Program-made: the position numbers and the translations under genes | Assembly (NCBI GenBank): GCA_001695595.3 | Contig: MBPM02000140.1 | Coordinates: 1-64,000 of the forward strand | Direction: 5' to 3' | Source: Plasmopara viticola | Lineage: Eukaryota; Oomycota; Peronosporomycetes; Peronosporales; Peronosporaceae | DNA: 64,000 nt | Notes under the pieces: generated by a model | Told to the model about the DNA's origin: nothing | The model's database searches: none | What the model saw: only the letters and a program-made list of their open reading frames with translations | Shown here: piece by piece, positions 32,194-44,400 of the stretch | Layout of the letters: each line of letters starts with the position of its first letter | How positions within the stretch are numbered: the stretch's first letter is position 1

Positions 32194-32667
32194 ATACTCG
32201 AGTTAAGATAATATCAAATGTACACAAAAAGAGAAACACAACCAGGAGCAAGCACACCGACAAACACACAAACACCAAGTATAAGCTCTTGGTATGCACG
32301 CACGCAACCATATTATTCTACTCGCATAAGCCGGACAAGAACGTCGTGACAAACGCATGATTGAACATTCTTTTGCGAAGATCATACATAGTTTTCGTGT
32401 TTACGACAGAATTCTAACTGCTGAGTGCAGACAGGCAGCCCATTTCCTAACAACGGAAATGCTTCGATTATAGTCGAGCAGAAAATTTTATTCTTTGCTG
32501 TTTAAAACAGCTACTTGCGTCGCTCTTGTAATTGCACCGTGATCGACCATGACGATTGTTAGACTTAAAGAGAAATCCAAACCAAAATACGAAGAAGGAG
32601 CATGTGCTGCTTTCTAGTATAAATGCATGGCGCACAAATCTTTCACGCACGACTCTTAGGCAATTTA

Positions 32668-32740
32668 CACCCCCCGTGGGGCTCGAACCCACGACCACTG
32701 GCTTAAAAGGCCAGCGCTCTACCAACTGAGCTAGACGGGT
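32668..32740 (-). tRNA. tRNA-Lys(UUU), array III copy 6
   Basis: Array consensus, in a 547-bp short unit. Confidence 0.78.
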
Positions 32741-33253
32741 ATACTCGAGTTAAGATAATGTCAAATGTGCACAAAAAGAGAAACACAACCAGGAGCAAGC
32801 ACACCGACAAACACACAAACACCAAGTATAAGCTCTTGGTATGCACGCACGCAACCATATTATTCTACTCGCATAAGCCGGACAAGAACGTCGTGACAAA
32901 CGCATGATTGAACATTCTTTTGCGAAGATCATACATAGTTTTCGTGTTTACGACAGAATTCTAACTGCTGAGTGCAGACAGGCAGCCCATTTCCTAACAA
33001 CGGAAATGCTTCGATTATAGTCGAGCAGAAAATTTTATTCTTTGCTGTTTAAAACAGCTACTTGCGTCGCTCTTGTAATTGCACCGTGAACGACCATGAC
33101 GATTGTTAGACTTAAAGAGAAATCTAAACCAGAATACGAAGAAGGGCATGTCTGCTTTTGAGTATAAATGCATGGCGCATGAAAGAGCATGTGCGCTTTC
33201 TAGTATAAATGCATGGCGCACAAATCTTTCACGCACGACTCTTAGGCAATTTA

Positions 33254-33326
33254 CACCCCCCGTGGGGCTCGAACCCACGACCACTGGCTTAAAAGGCCAG
33301 CGCTCTACCAACTGAGCTAGACGGGT
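33254..33326 (-). tRNA. tRNA-Lys(UUU), array III copy 7
   Basis: Array consensus, in a 586-bp long unit. Confidence 0.78.
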
Positions 33327-33800
33327 ATACTCGAGTTAAGATAATGTCCAATGTGCACAAAAAGAGAAACACAACCAGGAGCAAGCACACCGACAAACAC
33401 ACAAACACCAAGTATAAGCTCTTGGTATGCACGCACGCAACCATATTATTCTACTCGCATAAGCCGGACAAGAACGTCGTGACAAACGCATGATTGAACA
33501 TTCTTTTGCGAAGATCATACATAGTTTTCGTGTTTACGACAGAATTCTAACTGCTGAGTGCAGACAGGCAGCCCATTTCCTAACAACGGAAATGCTTCGA
33601 TTATAGTCGAGCAGAAAATTTTATTCTTTGCTGTTTAAAACAGCTACTTGCGTCGCTCTTGTAATTGCACCGTGAACGACCATGACGATTGTTAGACTTA
33701 AAGAGAAATCCAAACCAAAATACGAAGAAGGAGCATGTGCTGCTTTCTAGTATAAATGCATGGCGCACAAATCTTTCACGCACGACTCTTAGGCAATTTA

Positions 33801-33873
33801 CACCCCCCGTGGGGCTCGAACCCACGACCACTGGCTTAAAAGGCCAGCGCTCTACCAACTGAGCTAGACGGGT
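33801..33873 (-). tRNA. tRNA-Lys(UUU), array III copy 8
   Basis: Array consensus, in a 547-bp short unit. Confidence 0.78.
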
Positions 33874-34387
33874 ATACTCGAGTTAAGATAATATCAAATG
33901 TACACAAAAAGAGAAACACAACCAGGAGCAAGCACACCGACAAACACACAAACACCAAGTATAAGCTCTTGGTATGCACGCACGCAACCATATTATTCTA
34001 CTCGCATAAGCCGGACAAGAACGTCGTGACAAACGCATGATTGAACATTCTTTTGCGAAGATCATACATAGTTTTCGTGTTTACGACAGAATTCTAACTG
34101 CTGAGTGCAGACAGGCAGCCCATTTCCTAACAACGGAAATGCTTCGATTATAGTCGAGCAGAAAATTTTATTCTTTGCTGTTTAAAACAGCTACTTGCGT
34201 CGCTCTTGTAATTGCACCGTGAACGACCATGACGATTGTTAGACTTAAAGAGAATCTAGACCAGAATACGAAGAAGGAGCATGTCTGCTTTTGAGTATAA
34301 ATGCATGGCGCAAGAAAGAGCATGTGCTGCTTTCTAGTATAAATGCATGGCGCACAAATCTTTCACGCACGACTCTTAGGCAATTTA

Positions 34388-34460
34388 CACCCCCCGTGGG
34401 GCTCGAACCCACGACCACTGGCTTAAAAGGCCAGCGCTCTACCAACTGAGCTAGACGGGT
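34388..34460 (-). tRNA. tRNA-Lys(UUU), array III copy 9
   Basis: Array consensus, in a 587-bp long unit. Confidence 0.78.
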
Positions 34461-34905
34461 ATACTCGAGTTAAGATAATGTCCAATGTGCACAAAAAGAG
34501 AAACACAACCAGGAGCAAGCACACCGACAAACACACAAACACCAAGTATAAGCTCTTGGTATGCACGCACGCAACCACATTATTCTACTCGCATAAGCCG
34601 GACAAGAACGTCGTGACAAACGCATGATTGAACATTCTCTTGCGAAGATCATACATAGTTTTCGTGTTTACGAACAGAATTCTAACTGCTGAGTGCAGAC
34701 AGGCAGCCCATTTCCTAACAACGGAAATGCTTCGAATATAGTCGAGCAGAAAATTTATTCTTTGCTGTTTAAAACAGCTACTTGCGTCGCTCTTGTAATT
34801 GCACCGTGAACGACCATGACGATTGTTAGACTTAAAGAGAAATCTAAACCAGAATACGAAGAAGGAGCATGTCTGCTTTTCTCAAAATAAATGCAGGCAA
34901 TTTAC

Positions 34906-34977
34906 TTCCCCCCGTGGGGCTCGAACCACGACCACTGGCTTAAAAGGCCAGCGCTCTACCAACTGAGCTAGACGGGT
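34906..34977 (-). tRNA. tRNA-Lys(UUU), array III copy 10, T-arm deletion
   Basis: Plus strand CTCGAACCACGACC lacks one C of the T-stem, and the 3' flank is altered by a 70-bp rearrangement (34879-34906) that removes both TATAAATGCATGG motifs. Probably the weakest copy in this array. Confidence 0.65.
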
Positions 34978-35491
34978 ATACTCGAGTTAAGATAATGTCC
35001 AATGTGCACAAAAAGAGAAACACAACCAGGAGCAAGCACACCGACAAACACACAAACACCAAGTATAAGCTCTTGGTATGCACGCACGCAACCACATTAT
35101 TCTACTCGCATAAGCCGGACAAGAACGTCGTGACAAACGCATGATTGAACATTCTCTTGCGAAGATCATACATAGTTTTCGTGTTTACGAACAGAATTCT
35201 AACTGCTGAGTGCAGACAGGCAGCCCATTTCCTAACAACGGGAAATGCTTCGATATAGTCGAGCAGAAAATTTTATTCTTTGCTGTTTAAAACAGCTACT
35301 TGCGTCGCTCTTGTAATTGCACCGTGAACGACCATGACGATTGTTAGACTTAAAGAGAATCTAACCAGAATACGAAGAAGGAGCATGTCTGCTTTTGAGT
35401 ATAAATGCATGGCGCAAGAAAGAGCATGTGCTGCTTTCTAGTATAAATGCATGGCGCACAAATCTTTCACGCACGACTCTTAGGCAATTTA

Positions 35492-35564
35492 CACCCCCCG
35501 TGGGGCTCGAACCCACGACCACTGGCTTAAAAGGCCAGCGCTCTACCAACTGAGCTAGACGGGT
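35492..35564 (-). tRNA. tRNA-Lys(UUU), array III copy 11
   Basis: Array consensus, in a 587-bp long unit. Confidence 0.78.
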
Positions 35565-36041
35565 ATACTCGAGTTAAGATAATATCAAATGTACACAAAA
35601 AGAGAAACACAACCAGGAGCAAGCACACCGACAAACACACAAACACCAAGTATAAGCTCTTGGTATGCACGCACGCAACCATATTATTCTACTCGCATAA
35701 GCCGGACAAGAACGTCGTGACAAACGCATGATTGAACATTCTTTGCGAAGATCATACATAGTTTTCGTGTTTACGAACAGAATTCTAACTGCTGAGTGCA
35801 GACAGGCAGCCCATTTCCTAACAACGGAAATGCTTCGATTATAGTCGAGCAGAAAATTTTATTCTTTGCTGTTTGAAACAGCTACTTGCGTCGCTCTTGT
35901 AGTCATAATGCACCGTGAACGACCATGACGATTGTTAGACTTAAAGAGAAATCCAAACCAAATACGAAGAAGGAGCATGTCTGCTTTCTAGTATAAATGC
36001 ATGGCGCACAAATCTTTCACGCACGACTCTTAGGCAATTTA

Positions 36042-36114
36042 CACCCCCCGTGGGGCTCGAACCCACGACCACTGGCTTAAAAGGCCAGCGCTCTACCAAC
36101 TGAGCTAGACGGGT
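36042..36114 (-). tRNA. tRNA-Lys(UUU), array III copy 12
   Basis: Array consensus. Confidence 0.78.
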
Positions 36115-36589
36115 ATACTCGAGTTAAGATAATATCAAATGTACACAAAAAGAGAAACACAACCAGGAGCAAGCACACCGACAAACACACAAACACCAAG
36201 TATAAGCTCTTGGTATGCACGCACGCAACCACATTATTCTACTCGCATAAGCCGGACAAGAACGTCGTGACAAACGCATGATTGAACATTCTCTTGCGAA
36301 GATCATACATAGTTTTCGTGTTTACGAACAGAATTCTAACTGCTGAGTGCAGACAGGCAGCCCATTTCCTAACAACGGAAATGCTTCGAATATAGTCGAG
36401 CAGAAAATTTTATTCTTTGCTGTTTAAAACAGCTACTTGCGTCGCTCTTGTAATTGCACCGTGAACGACCATGACGATTGTTAGACTTAAAGAGAAATCT
36501 AAACCAGAATACGAAGAAGGAGCATGTGCTGCTTTCTAGTATAAATGCATGGCGCACAAATCTTTCACGCACGACTCTTAGGCAATTTA

Positions 36590-36662
36590 CACCCCCCGTG
36601 GGGCTCGAACCCACGACCACTGGCTTAAAAGGCCAGCGCTCTACCAACTGAGCTAGACGGGT
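36590..36662 (-). tRNA. tRNA-Lys(UUU), array III copy 13
   Basis: Array consensus. Confidence 0.78.
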
Positions 36663-37129
36663 ATACTCGAGTTAAGATAATATCAAATGCACAAAAAGAG
36701 AAACACAACCAGGAGCAAGCACACCGACAAACACACAAACACCAAGTATAAGCTCTTGGTATGCACGCACGCAACCACATTATTCTACTCGCATAAGCCG
36801 GACAAGAACGTCGTGACAAACGCGTGATTGAACATTCTTTGCGAAGATCATACATAGTTTTCGTGTTTACGACAAAATTCTAACTGCTGAGTGCAGACAG
36901 GCAGCCCATTTCCTAACAACGGAAATGCGATTATAGTCGAGCAGAAAATTTTATTCTTTGCTGTTTAAAACAGCTACTTGCGTCGCTCTTGTAATTGCAC
37001 CGTGAACGACCATGACGATTGTTAGACTTAAAGAGAAATCAAACCAAAATACGAAGAAGGAGCATGTGCTGCTTTCTAGTATAAATGCATGGCGCACAAA
37101 TCTTTCACGCACGACTCTTAGGCAATTTA

Positions 37130-37202
37130 CACCCCCCGTGGGGCTCGAACCCACGACCACTGGCTTAAAAGGCCAGCGCTCTACCAACTGAGCTAGACGG
37201 GT
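37130..37202 (-). tRNA. tRNA-Lys(UUU), array III copy 14
   Basis: Array consensus. Confidence 0.78.
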
Positions 37203-37674
37203 ATACTCGAGTTAAGATAATATCAAATGTACACAAAAAGAGAAACACAACCAGGAGCAAGCACACCGACAAACACACAAACACCAAGTATAAGCTCTTG
37301 GTATGCACGCACGCAACCATATTATTCTACTCGCATAAGCCGGACAAGAACGTCGTGACAAACGCATGATTGAACATTCTTTTGCGAAGATCATACATAG
37401 TTTTCGTGTTTACGACAGAATTCTAACTGCTGAGTGCAGACAGGCAGCCCATTTCCTAACAACGGAAATGCTTCATTATAGTCGAGCAGAAAATTTTATT
37501 CTTTGCTGTTTAAAACAGCTACTTGCGTCGCTCTTGTAATTGCACCGTGAACGACCATGACGATTGTTAGACTTAAAGAGAAATCTAAACCAGAATACGA
37601 AGAAGGAGCATGTCTGCTTTTGAGTATAAATGCATGGCGCACAAATCTTTCACGCACGACTCTTAGGCAATTTA

Positions 37675-37747
37675 CACCCCCCGTGGGGCTCGAACCCACG
37701 ACCACTGGCTTAAAAGGCCAGCGCTCTACCAACTGAGCTAGACGGGT
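37675..37747 (-). tRNA. tRNA-Lys(UUU), array III copy 15
   Basis: Array consensus; this short unit keeps the other half of the 40-bp duplication (CTGCTTTTGAGTATAAATG). Confidence 0.78.
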
Positions 37748-38220
37748 ATACTCGAGTTAAGATAATGTCCAATGTGCACAAAAAGAGAAACACAACCAGG
37801 AGCAAGCACACCGACAAACACACAAACACCAAGTATAAGCTCTTGGTATGCACGCACGCAACCACATTATTCTACTCGCATAAGCCGGACAAGAACGTCG
37901 TGACAAACGCATGATTGAACATTCTCTTGCGAAGATCATACATAGTTTTCGTGTTTACGACAGAATTCTAACTGCTGAGTGCAGACAGGCAGCCCATTTC
38001 CTAACAACGGAAATGGTTCGATTATAGTCGAGCAGAAAATTTTATTCTTTGCTGTTTTAAACAGCTACTTGCGTCGCTCTTGTAATTGCACCGTGAACGA
38101 CCAAGACGATTGTTAGACTTAAAGAGAAATCTAAACCAGAATACGAAGAAGGAGCATGTCTGCTTTTGAGTATAAATGCATGGCGCACAAATCTTTCACG
38201 CACGACTCTTAGGCAATTTA

Positions 38221-38293
38221 CACCCCCCGTGGGGCTCGAACCCACGACCACTGGCTTAAAAGGCCAGCGCTCTACCAACTGAGCTAGACGGGT
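38221..38293 (-). tRNA. tRNA-Lys(UUU), array III copy 16
   Basis: Array consensus; same rare short-unit form as copy 15. Confidence 0.78.
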
Positions 38294-38766
38294 ATACTCG
38301 AGTTAAGATAATATCAATGTACACAAAAAGAGAAACACAACCAGGAGCAAGCACACCGACAAACACACAAACACCAAGTATAAGCTCTTGGTATGCACGC
38401 ACGCAACCATATTATTCTACTCGCATAAGCCGGACAAGAACGTCGTGATAAACGCATGATTGAACATTCTTTTGCGAATATCATATATAGTTTTCGTGTT
38501 TACGACAAAATTCTAACTGCTGAGTGCAGACAGGCAGCCCATTTCCTAACAACGGAAATGCTTCGATTATAGTCGAGCAGAAAATTTTATTCTTTGCTGT
38601 TTAAAACAGCTACTTGCGTCGCTCTTGTAATTGCACCGTGAACGACCATGACGATTGTTAGACTTAAAGAGAAATCCAAACCAGAATACGAAGAAGGAGC
38701 ATGTGCTGCTTTCTAGTATAAATGCATGGCGCACAAATCTTTCACGCACGACTCTTAGGCAATTTA

Positions 38767-38839
38767 CACCCCCCGTGGGGCTCGAACCCACGACCACTGG
38801 CTTAAAAGGCCAGCGCTCTACCAACTGAGCTAGACGGGT
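38767..38839 (-). tRNA. tRNA-Lys(UUU), array III copy 17, flanking LINE-4
   Basis: Array consensus tRNA whose 5' flank is now LINE-4, starting two bases upstream of the tRNA end. Confidence 0.78.
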
Positions 38840-38840
38840 A
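38822..38840. repeat. Target-site duplication, left of LINE-4
   Basis: CAACTGAGCTAGACGGGTA. Confidence 0.92.
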
Positions 38841-38925
38841 CTTCCCAATTTGCCGGCTACTACGCAAGTCAAATCATAGGAAGTACCCCCTTTCAACCAC
38901 CTTTTCTACCCTTCGTTCTATTGCA

Positions 38926-41476
38926 ATGGACAGCCCTGACATTTCTATCCGCGCGTATCGCAAAGAATCTTTCGAAAACGTCAAATCTGTCCCGTCTGCT
39001 GTCCCGTCTGCTGTCCCGTCTGCGTTGTTACTTACTGTAAGTAATCATCAATTGGAGAAGGGACTCGATATAGAGTTGCCTCTGACATCCAGTTCAACTG
39101 ACGGCGCGGCTACGGTCACGCCGCCGAAACTTAATGCTTCCACCTCGGACGCGTTCGCTGGGTCAAGTGCACCTGGTGGTCCGGACAGTGAATCGATTCT
39201 CTCCCCTCAGTCAGGCGTCAAAAATGTCTCGTCCCCACCAGATGAAGACATGCGTCCGACCATGGCTAGCTTACTTGCGCAGCAAGAAACCATTCGTCGG
39301 AGCACCGAAGACGCTGACGCTGCGCGTCGGCGTGTAGAAACGCCCAAGCCACTCGCCTGCGACATTGAAGCAATCGAACGTCAGTACGCTGCTGGCGGGG
39401 ACTGGTCATTCATCGCCTCTCACATGGAGCAGGCGCGACCATATACCCTACCTCGTGCCAAGTACGATATGGTAATCGATACCGGACGCATGTTTGCAAA
39501 AACACCGCTTCAGAAGATTATGGCATCGCTTACAGGCAAGCATCACGGCAACAAAGCACTTGAGCACCTGTACAGCAAGTTCGAGATTGGCCAAGTGTCC
39601 AAACTTCCTGGCGGTAATCTTCGAATTAAGGTAAAGTCGAAGAACGCCTGCATCGCTCTCGAGCGCACAAAAGTAAACATTCTAGGGGGTGTATTCATGT
39701 TTAAGGAATTCGACGTGCTAGGTGGCAAGTACTATGTCGATGTTTCGAATGTTGACTCGGACACGAAAACGGACGTAATGCTGCACCGCTTGTTCTTGAT
39801 GGGCTGTAAACCGGTGTACGATACCTTCCGTGAAGTAAACCTTGCAACTGGTATAACGTCAGCAACCTGGAGAGTATACTTCCTTACCACGACATGCCCA
39901 GGTCCCCTCATTGTGAATGGATCAGTGTGTGACCAGCTCCAGTTCGACAACAAGTTGCACCCCGTGCACGGAAAGAACGCTCCATATCCTTCCGAGCGTT
40001 TGCCTTTCGGCTATCGTTCGCATCACTTCATCGACCTGCGCACGAGTGACGACATCTATCGAAGCCCAGCCACTCCAACCGGGTCACCACCACTGCAGCC
40101 TGTCACGGCACTTGTTGCAGCGAAACAGCAGCATCAAACGAACCCAAAACCAGCCACTTCTAAGTCCCAGCCGATGACCTCGCTGCAGCGTGCAGTACAG
40201 GAGTCCACAACGAAAAATGATAAGAAGCTTCAGCAAGAAGCTCAGCATAGTTTACCGCCTAACTGCAATCGACTTGCAAGCCCCCTAAGCTGCACCGACG
40301 ATATTCTGTCAGTTGCGACGTTCGAGGGGTCGAGCGGAAAAATTTCCCCACCCCGTAGTCCCGAAAGCAGTATGAAGAAGCCAACGATGTACCTTACAAA
40401 TGGGGAAAGCTCAGACGGATTCGCAACCGTCTTCAACACCAAGAAGCGGAGCCGCGGAGATATTGACCTTTCGAATCTTCAAAAAGCAGCCGCAATCACT
40501 CGACGGAATCGCGACTAAAAACTTCTTCGAGGTCCTGCAAAACATGGAAGTCGATCTTGAGCTTAAAGACGTCACGGCAAGCAAGAAGTTTGGCGTGCGC
40601 AAGCAGATCGTACCAGTAGCCGTGGCACGTCCTCCGGGGATGGCCACCGCAAAGGAGTCGGTATTTTTCATGGAAAAACACCATACAAAAATTAAAAAAG
40701 CTGCAAAGGCTTCGTCGATCCTAGAAGTCACGGAGGCAATGATCAATGATGAAAATACTGCGCTGCTTGATACGTTGCCAGATCGCCTTGTGCTTGCAGA
40801 CGAAAAGGTCGATGGCATGGTCAAGCTACTTGATAATGCAACAAATCCAGACCTTGTGATGAAGCCGGCAGCTCAATGTCCGATGGCTTTCAACAGCGCG
40901 TTGTCCCTTAAAATGGCAGATGACCACCGCATCATCGCTGAAATTGCGCAACTGCACGCAATTAACCGCGTATTATCTGCTACGTACCCGCAAGAAGACA
41001 CAACGTTTGTTACAAAGTGGAAGCGTGTCATGAATATGCCTCTACCATCCAACCGCCATGAAATCTTCAAGGCATGTGCCAAGTGGTGGACCCACTCTGA
41101 CTCAATCACAGAGCTTGCGCGTGCGTCGAAGGCACTCGGTATATTTGAGCTTGCGCTCATGTCCGCTGCTCCGACACTCTTTAAAAATGACCACAGGATT
41201 CAATACTTTACAGGCCAGCCAGTCGAATGGATTCCAGCACACCACATGCGCTTCTTGCATCCCAACACACTGCTACGGCTGCTGCGTTCTAAGGTTGGAG
41301 AGCTCTGTATGGAGCAGTGGCGTGACGTACAATGGCAAGGTCACCTTCTTGATGACCTTGAAGTGCTCCGCCAGCTTGAAGGGTACTATCCGGACGACTC
41401 ATCGGTGCTAAAAATTCAATTGAATGCCGGCTCCTTGGCTACGACTGTGGCTGGAGCTATCTCCAGTAGGTGCTAA
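38926..41476 (+). pseudogene. LINE-4 ORF1
   Basis: ATG at 38926 (MDSPDISIRAYRKESF). The N-terminus has three VPSA repeats (residues about 22-33). A Ser/Thr/Pro-rich region, the conserved ETPKPLACDIEAIERQYAAG (about 139-158) and an RRM-like segment (about 230-320, with KYYVDVSNV as strand-like core) follow. Frame 1 is open for 530 codons. One indel near 40480 moves the reading to the frame that runs to 41476, and the two frames overlap. About 850 codons in all. Likely nucleic-acid-binding RNP protein; no CCHC motif seen. Confidence 0.9.
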
Positions 41477-44400
41477 AGTTGAGTCGGAAGGACAACACGT
41501 TTGGAACGCTGTCTCGCTTATGACAGTGAACACAAACGGCATCAAGCGAAATGGCCACCTCCTTATTGGAAATCTTTTGGCCAAGCACTCGCTAACATGC
41601 GTACAAGAAACCAAGTTTGCTGACGCGCAGCATCTCAATACGTTCAAGTTTCACCTCTGCTCACATTTTGCGCACAAACTCTTCGTCAATGACAGTAACA
41701 CGCGACTCGACCGACCCACGCGCGGTCGCAGTAGTGGAGTCCTGACGCTGCTACGTTCTGATTTTCCTGGTATCGACACGGCTGCAGAAATGGTACACCT
41801 GTCGGTGCCGGGACGGTATCTTGTTGTAAAGGTAACGGTTCAACGTGCTCCCGTCTATATTCACAATGTGTATGCGCCCGTCGATAGACACGAAAAGCAA
41901 TCGTTCTTTCTAAACCTTCCAATAGATGGGTTTGAAGATGATGCAACGCACTTCGTGCTTGGAGATTTAAATACGCCACTTGACCCGCGACTTGACTGCT
42001 CGAAACCTGACTTGCGCTACGACCCGAGCCGCTCTGCTTGTCTCGAGTGGCTTGCCAAGCTAGGTGTCGTTGATGCGTGGCGTACTCACTATGACTTTAA
42101 GCGAGTGTTTACTGGTCCCCTTCCTCGAAAAAATCGCCTGGACTACATTTTAGTTTCGGAGCAATTCTGTGACCGCTTTTACGAAAGTGCTGAATACTTC
42201 CTGCCAATGCACGCTGGTGATCATCTTGCTCATAGTGTTTCCCTTCGAAGCGGTACGCAGCTACATGGTCGTGGTTATTGGAAATTTCCACAATACCTCC
42301 TCGAATATCCGAAGATTGTATCAGCGATTGAGAGGGAGGCCGAGCAGGTCCTAGACCAACTTCGCCGTTCAAAAAACCCCGGGAAAATTTGGAAAAGTGG
42401 AAAGGAAGCATCAAGACTCAGCTTCAAGACGTACAGAGGAAGCTCAAGCAACAAAGTACGCGAGAGATCGAAGATGCCCGCGTCACATTAGATCAAGCAG
42501 CCGCACGATACCGCGTATTTCCAGACAAAAACAATCGAGACTTCTTTGACGAGGCTCTGCAAATCTATAAAGACACAGTCAAAAGAAGTAGTCAATACAA
42601 TCATGATGCTTCTTTCGATTTCCAAGCCAACAACTCAGAACGTTCAACAGCCCATTTTTTTCGTCCTCTCGACACAAGTTTGCGGCGCGTTTCGATTGAA
42701 GAGGTAATAACACCGAGTGGAAATGTCTCATCGAATCCTCAAGAAATTTCTCTGCGCTTCTTGGAGCACTGGGGTCTGAGATGGGTGATGTCGAAAGCCC
42801 AAACGAATCGGCTTCTGAGCCAAATGGCGCGAAGCAACGCAAACTTCTTGACTCAATTTCGAGAAGCGTTCCAGTCACGAGCTACACAGCTTTGGAAGCC
42901 GACTTGACCACTGCTGACCTTGCAACTGCAATCCGGCATATGAGAGCGACATCCGCTCCAGGCATGGACGGATTGACGGCTGGATTTTATCAGGTGGCAC
43001 CAGTAGTATTCGGGGAGTGCCTCGTCATTGTCTTTAAGATAGGCTGCGACGTGGTAAGCTTTTAGCGTCTCAACGCAAATCGACGGTCGTACTGCTACAT
43101 AAGAAGGGTTCTCGCGCTGAGCCAGGCAATTACCGTCCGATTGCACTCGTGCCAGTCGACGTAAAGGTGCTGTCAAAAGCACTGACATATCGGCTACAAA
43201 GTGTAATGCTCGACTTGATTCATCCAGACCAAAAAGGCTTCGTCATGACTCGATCAATTCATCATCATGTACGCTTTCTTGTCGACCTGCAAGACCTTGT
43301 CACAAGTCGGGATGAAGAGGCATACGCACTTTTCCTGGACTTTCAAAAGGCATTCGACCGTGTAAATTGGTCATACATGTTTCGGCTGCTGGCTTGCATG
43401 GGCTTTGGACCAGTTTTTATATCTTGGGTCCGGCTCTTGTACACCAAACCGAAGGCACACCTGCTCATCAATGGTAACATCCAGCCGGCTTTACACCCTA
43501 CTCGAGGCGTTAAGCAAGGAGACCCTCTGTCGGCACTCCTATTTGTTCTCACAATTGAGCCTCTTGGAAATTTGCTTCGCAAACATGAGGAATACGGGGT
43601 ATGTCTAAATGCGAATAGTACGGTGACAAGCATGTTTTTTGCAGATGACTCGACGCTTCTCGCCGGATCAATTGATCACGTTCAGGCTCAGCTCGAAATT
43701 GTCGACGAGTATTGTGCTGGCTCTGGAGCAAGACTTAATCTATCCAAGTCGGTACTGCTGGCTCTTAATCGTAGCACGGTGTGTCCTGAACTTCCCGGGG
43801 TCCAAGTCCTTGATCGTTCTGACACAACAAAATACTTAGGCATCCCGTTCGGTCAGGCGTCAGTCAACGACATGATCACCGAATTCTTGGATGCTCGCTT
43901 TTTTGAGGGCATAAAGTCATGGTACAGGCGCGCTCGCACACTCCGAGGGAGACTGCTCGTTGCACAGACGATGGTGCTATCACGCTTATGGCACTACACT
44001 CAGCACGCGAATATTTCTCAGATCATTGTGCGGCGCTGGCAATCGATGCTTAACCGATTCGTGTTGAGTCGAAAGCATGATCGTGACGGAAAGCACGTGA
44101 TGCTCATACCGAGCGAATTTCTTTATCTCCGGCGCAATCAAGGTGGTCTTGGAATTCCGCGTCTCGATGCACAGCTCAAGAAGCAACGTCTTTCGCTGTT
44201 ATTGCAGTTTATTGGGGCTGTAAGTGCTGCTGATGAGCGAAACTGGACGGCAGCGAGTGTTGAGCTGCTGGCGTCAGGATTACCTTCCTATGGCGGATGC
44301 CATGCACTGGACTTTCTTACAATTTCACCTCTTCGTCACGGCCAGCTTATCTCACATAGCCGAAGTGCAATGTGGTGGAGAGAGACGTGGGTGTGTTGGT

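Larger units (their letters stand above)
29384..38840 (-). repeat. tRNA-Lys tandem array III (17 units)
   Basis: Uninterrupted head-to-tail array between LINE-3 and LINE-4. Spacing between tRNA 5' ends is 587, 584, 546, 547, 547, 586, 547, 587, 517, 587, 550, 548, 540, 545, 546 and 546 bp. The long units carry a 40-bp internal duplication. Short units keep either the first or the second half, as expected from unequal recombination. The unit is tRNA, then a hairpin with the first universal T4 run about 160 bases downstream, then spacer. No protein gene is supported. Confidence 0.95.

Noticed and set aside
29384..38840. CRISPR-like periodic array
   Set aside because: Unit length is about 550 bp with no unique spacers. 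The repeat is a tRNA-containing tandem unit in a eukaryotic context.
29384..38840. The array units as serial insertions of a tRNA-Lys SINE at the 19-bp target
   Set aside because: The period would fit (element plus 19 bp), but every unit contains the whole tRNA and no 3' tail feature distinguishes insertion from unequal crossing-over, so it cannot be supported from sequence alone.
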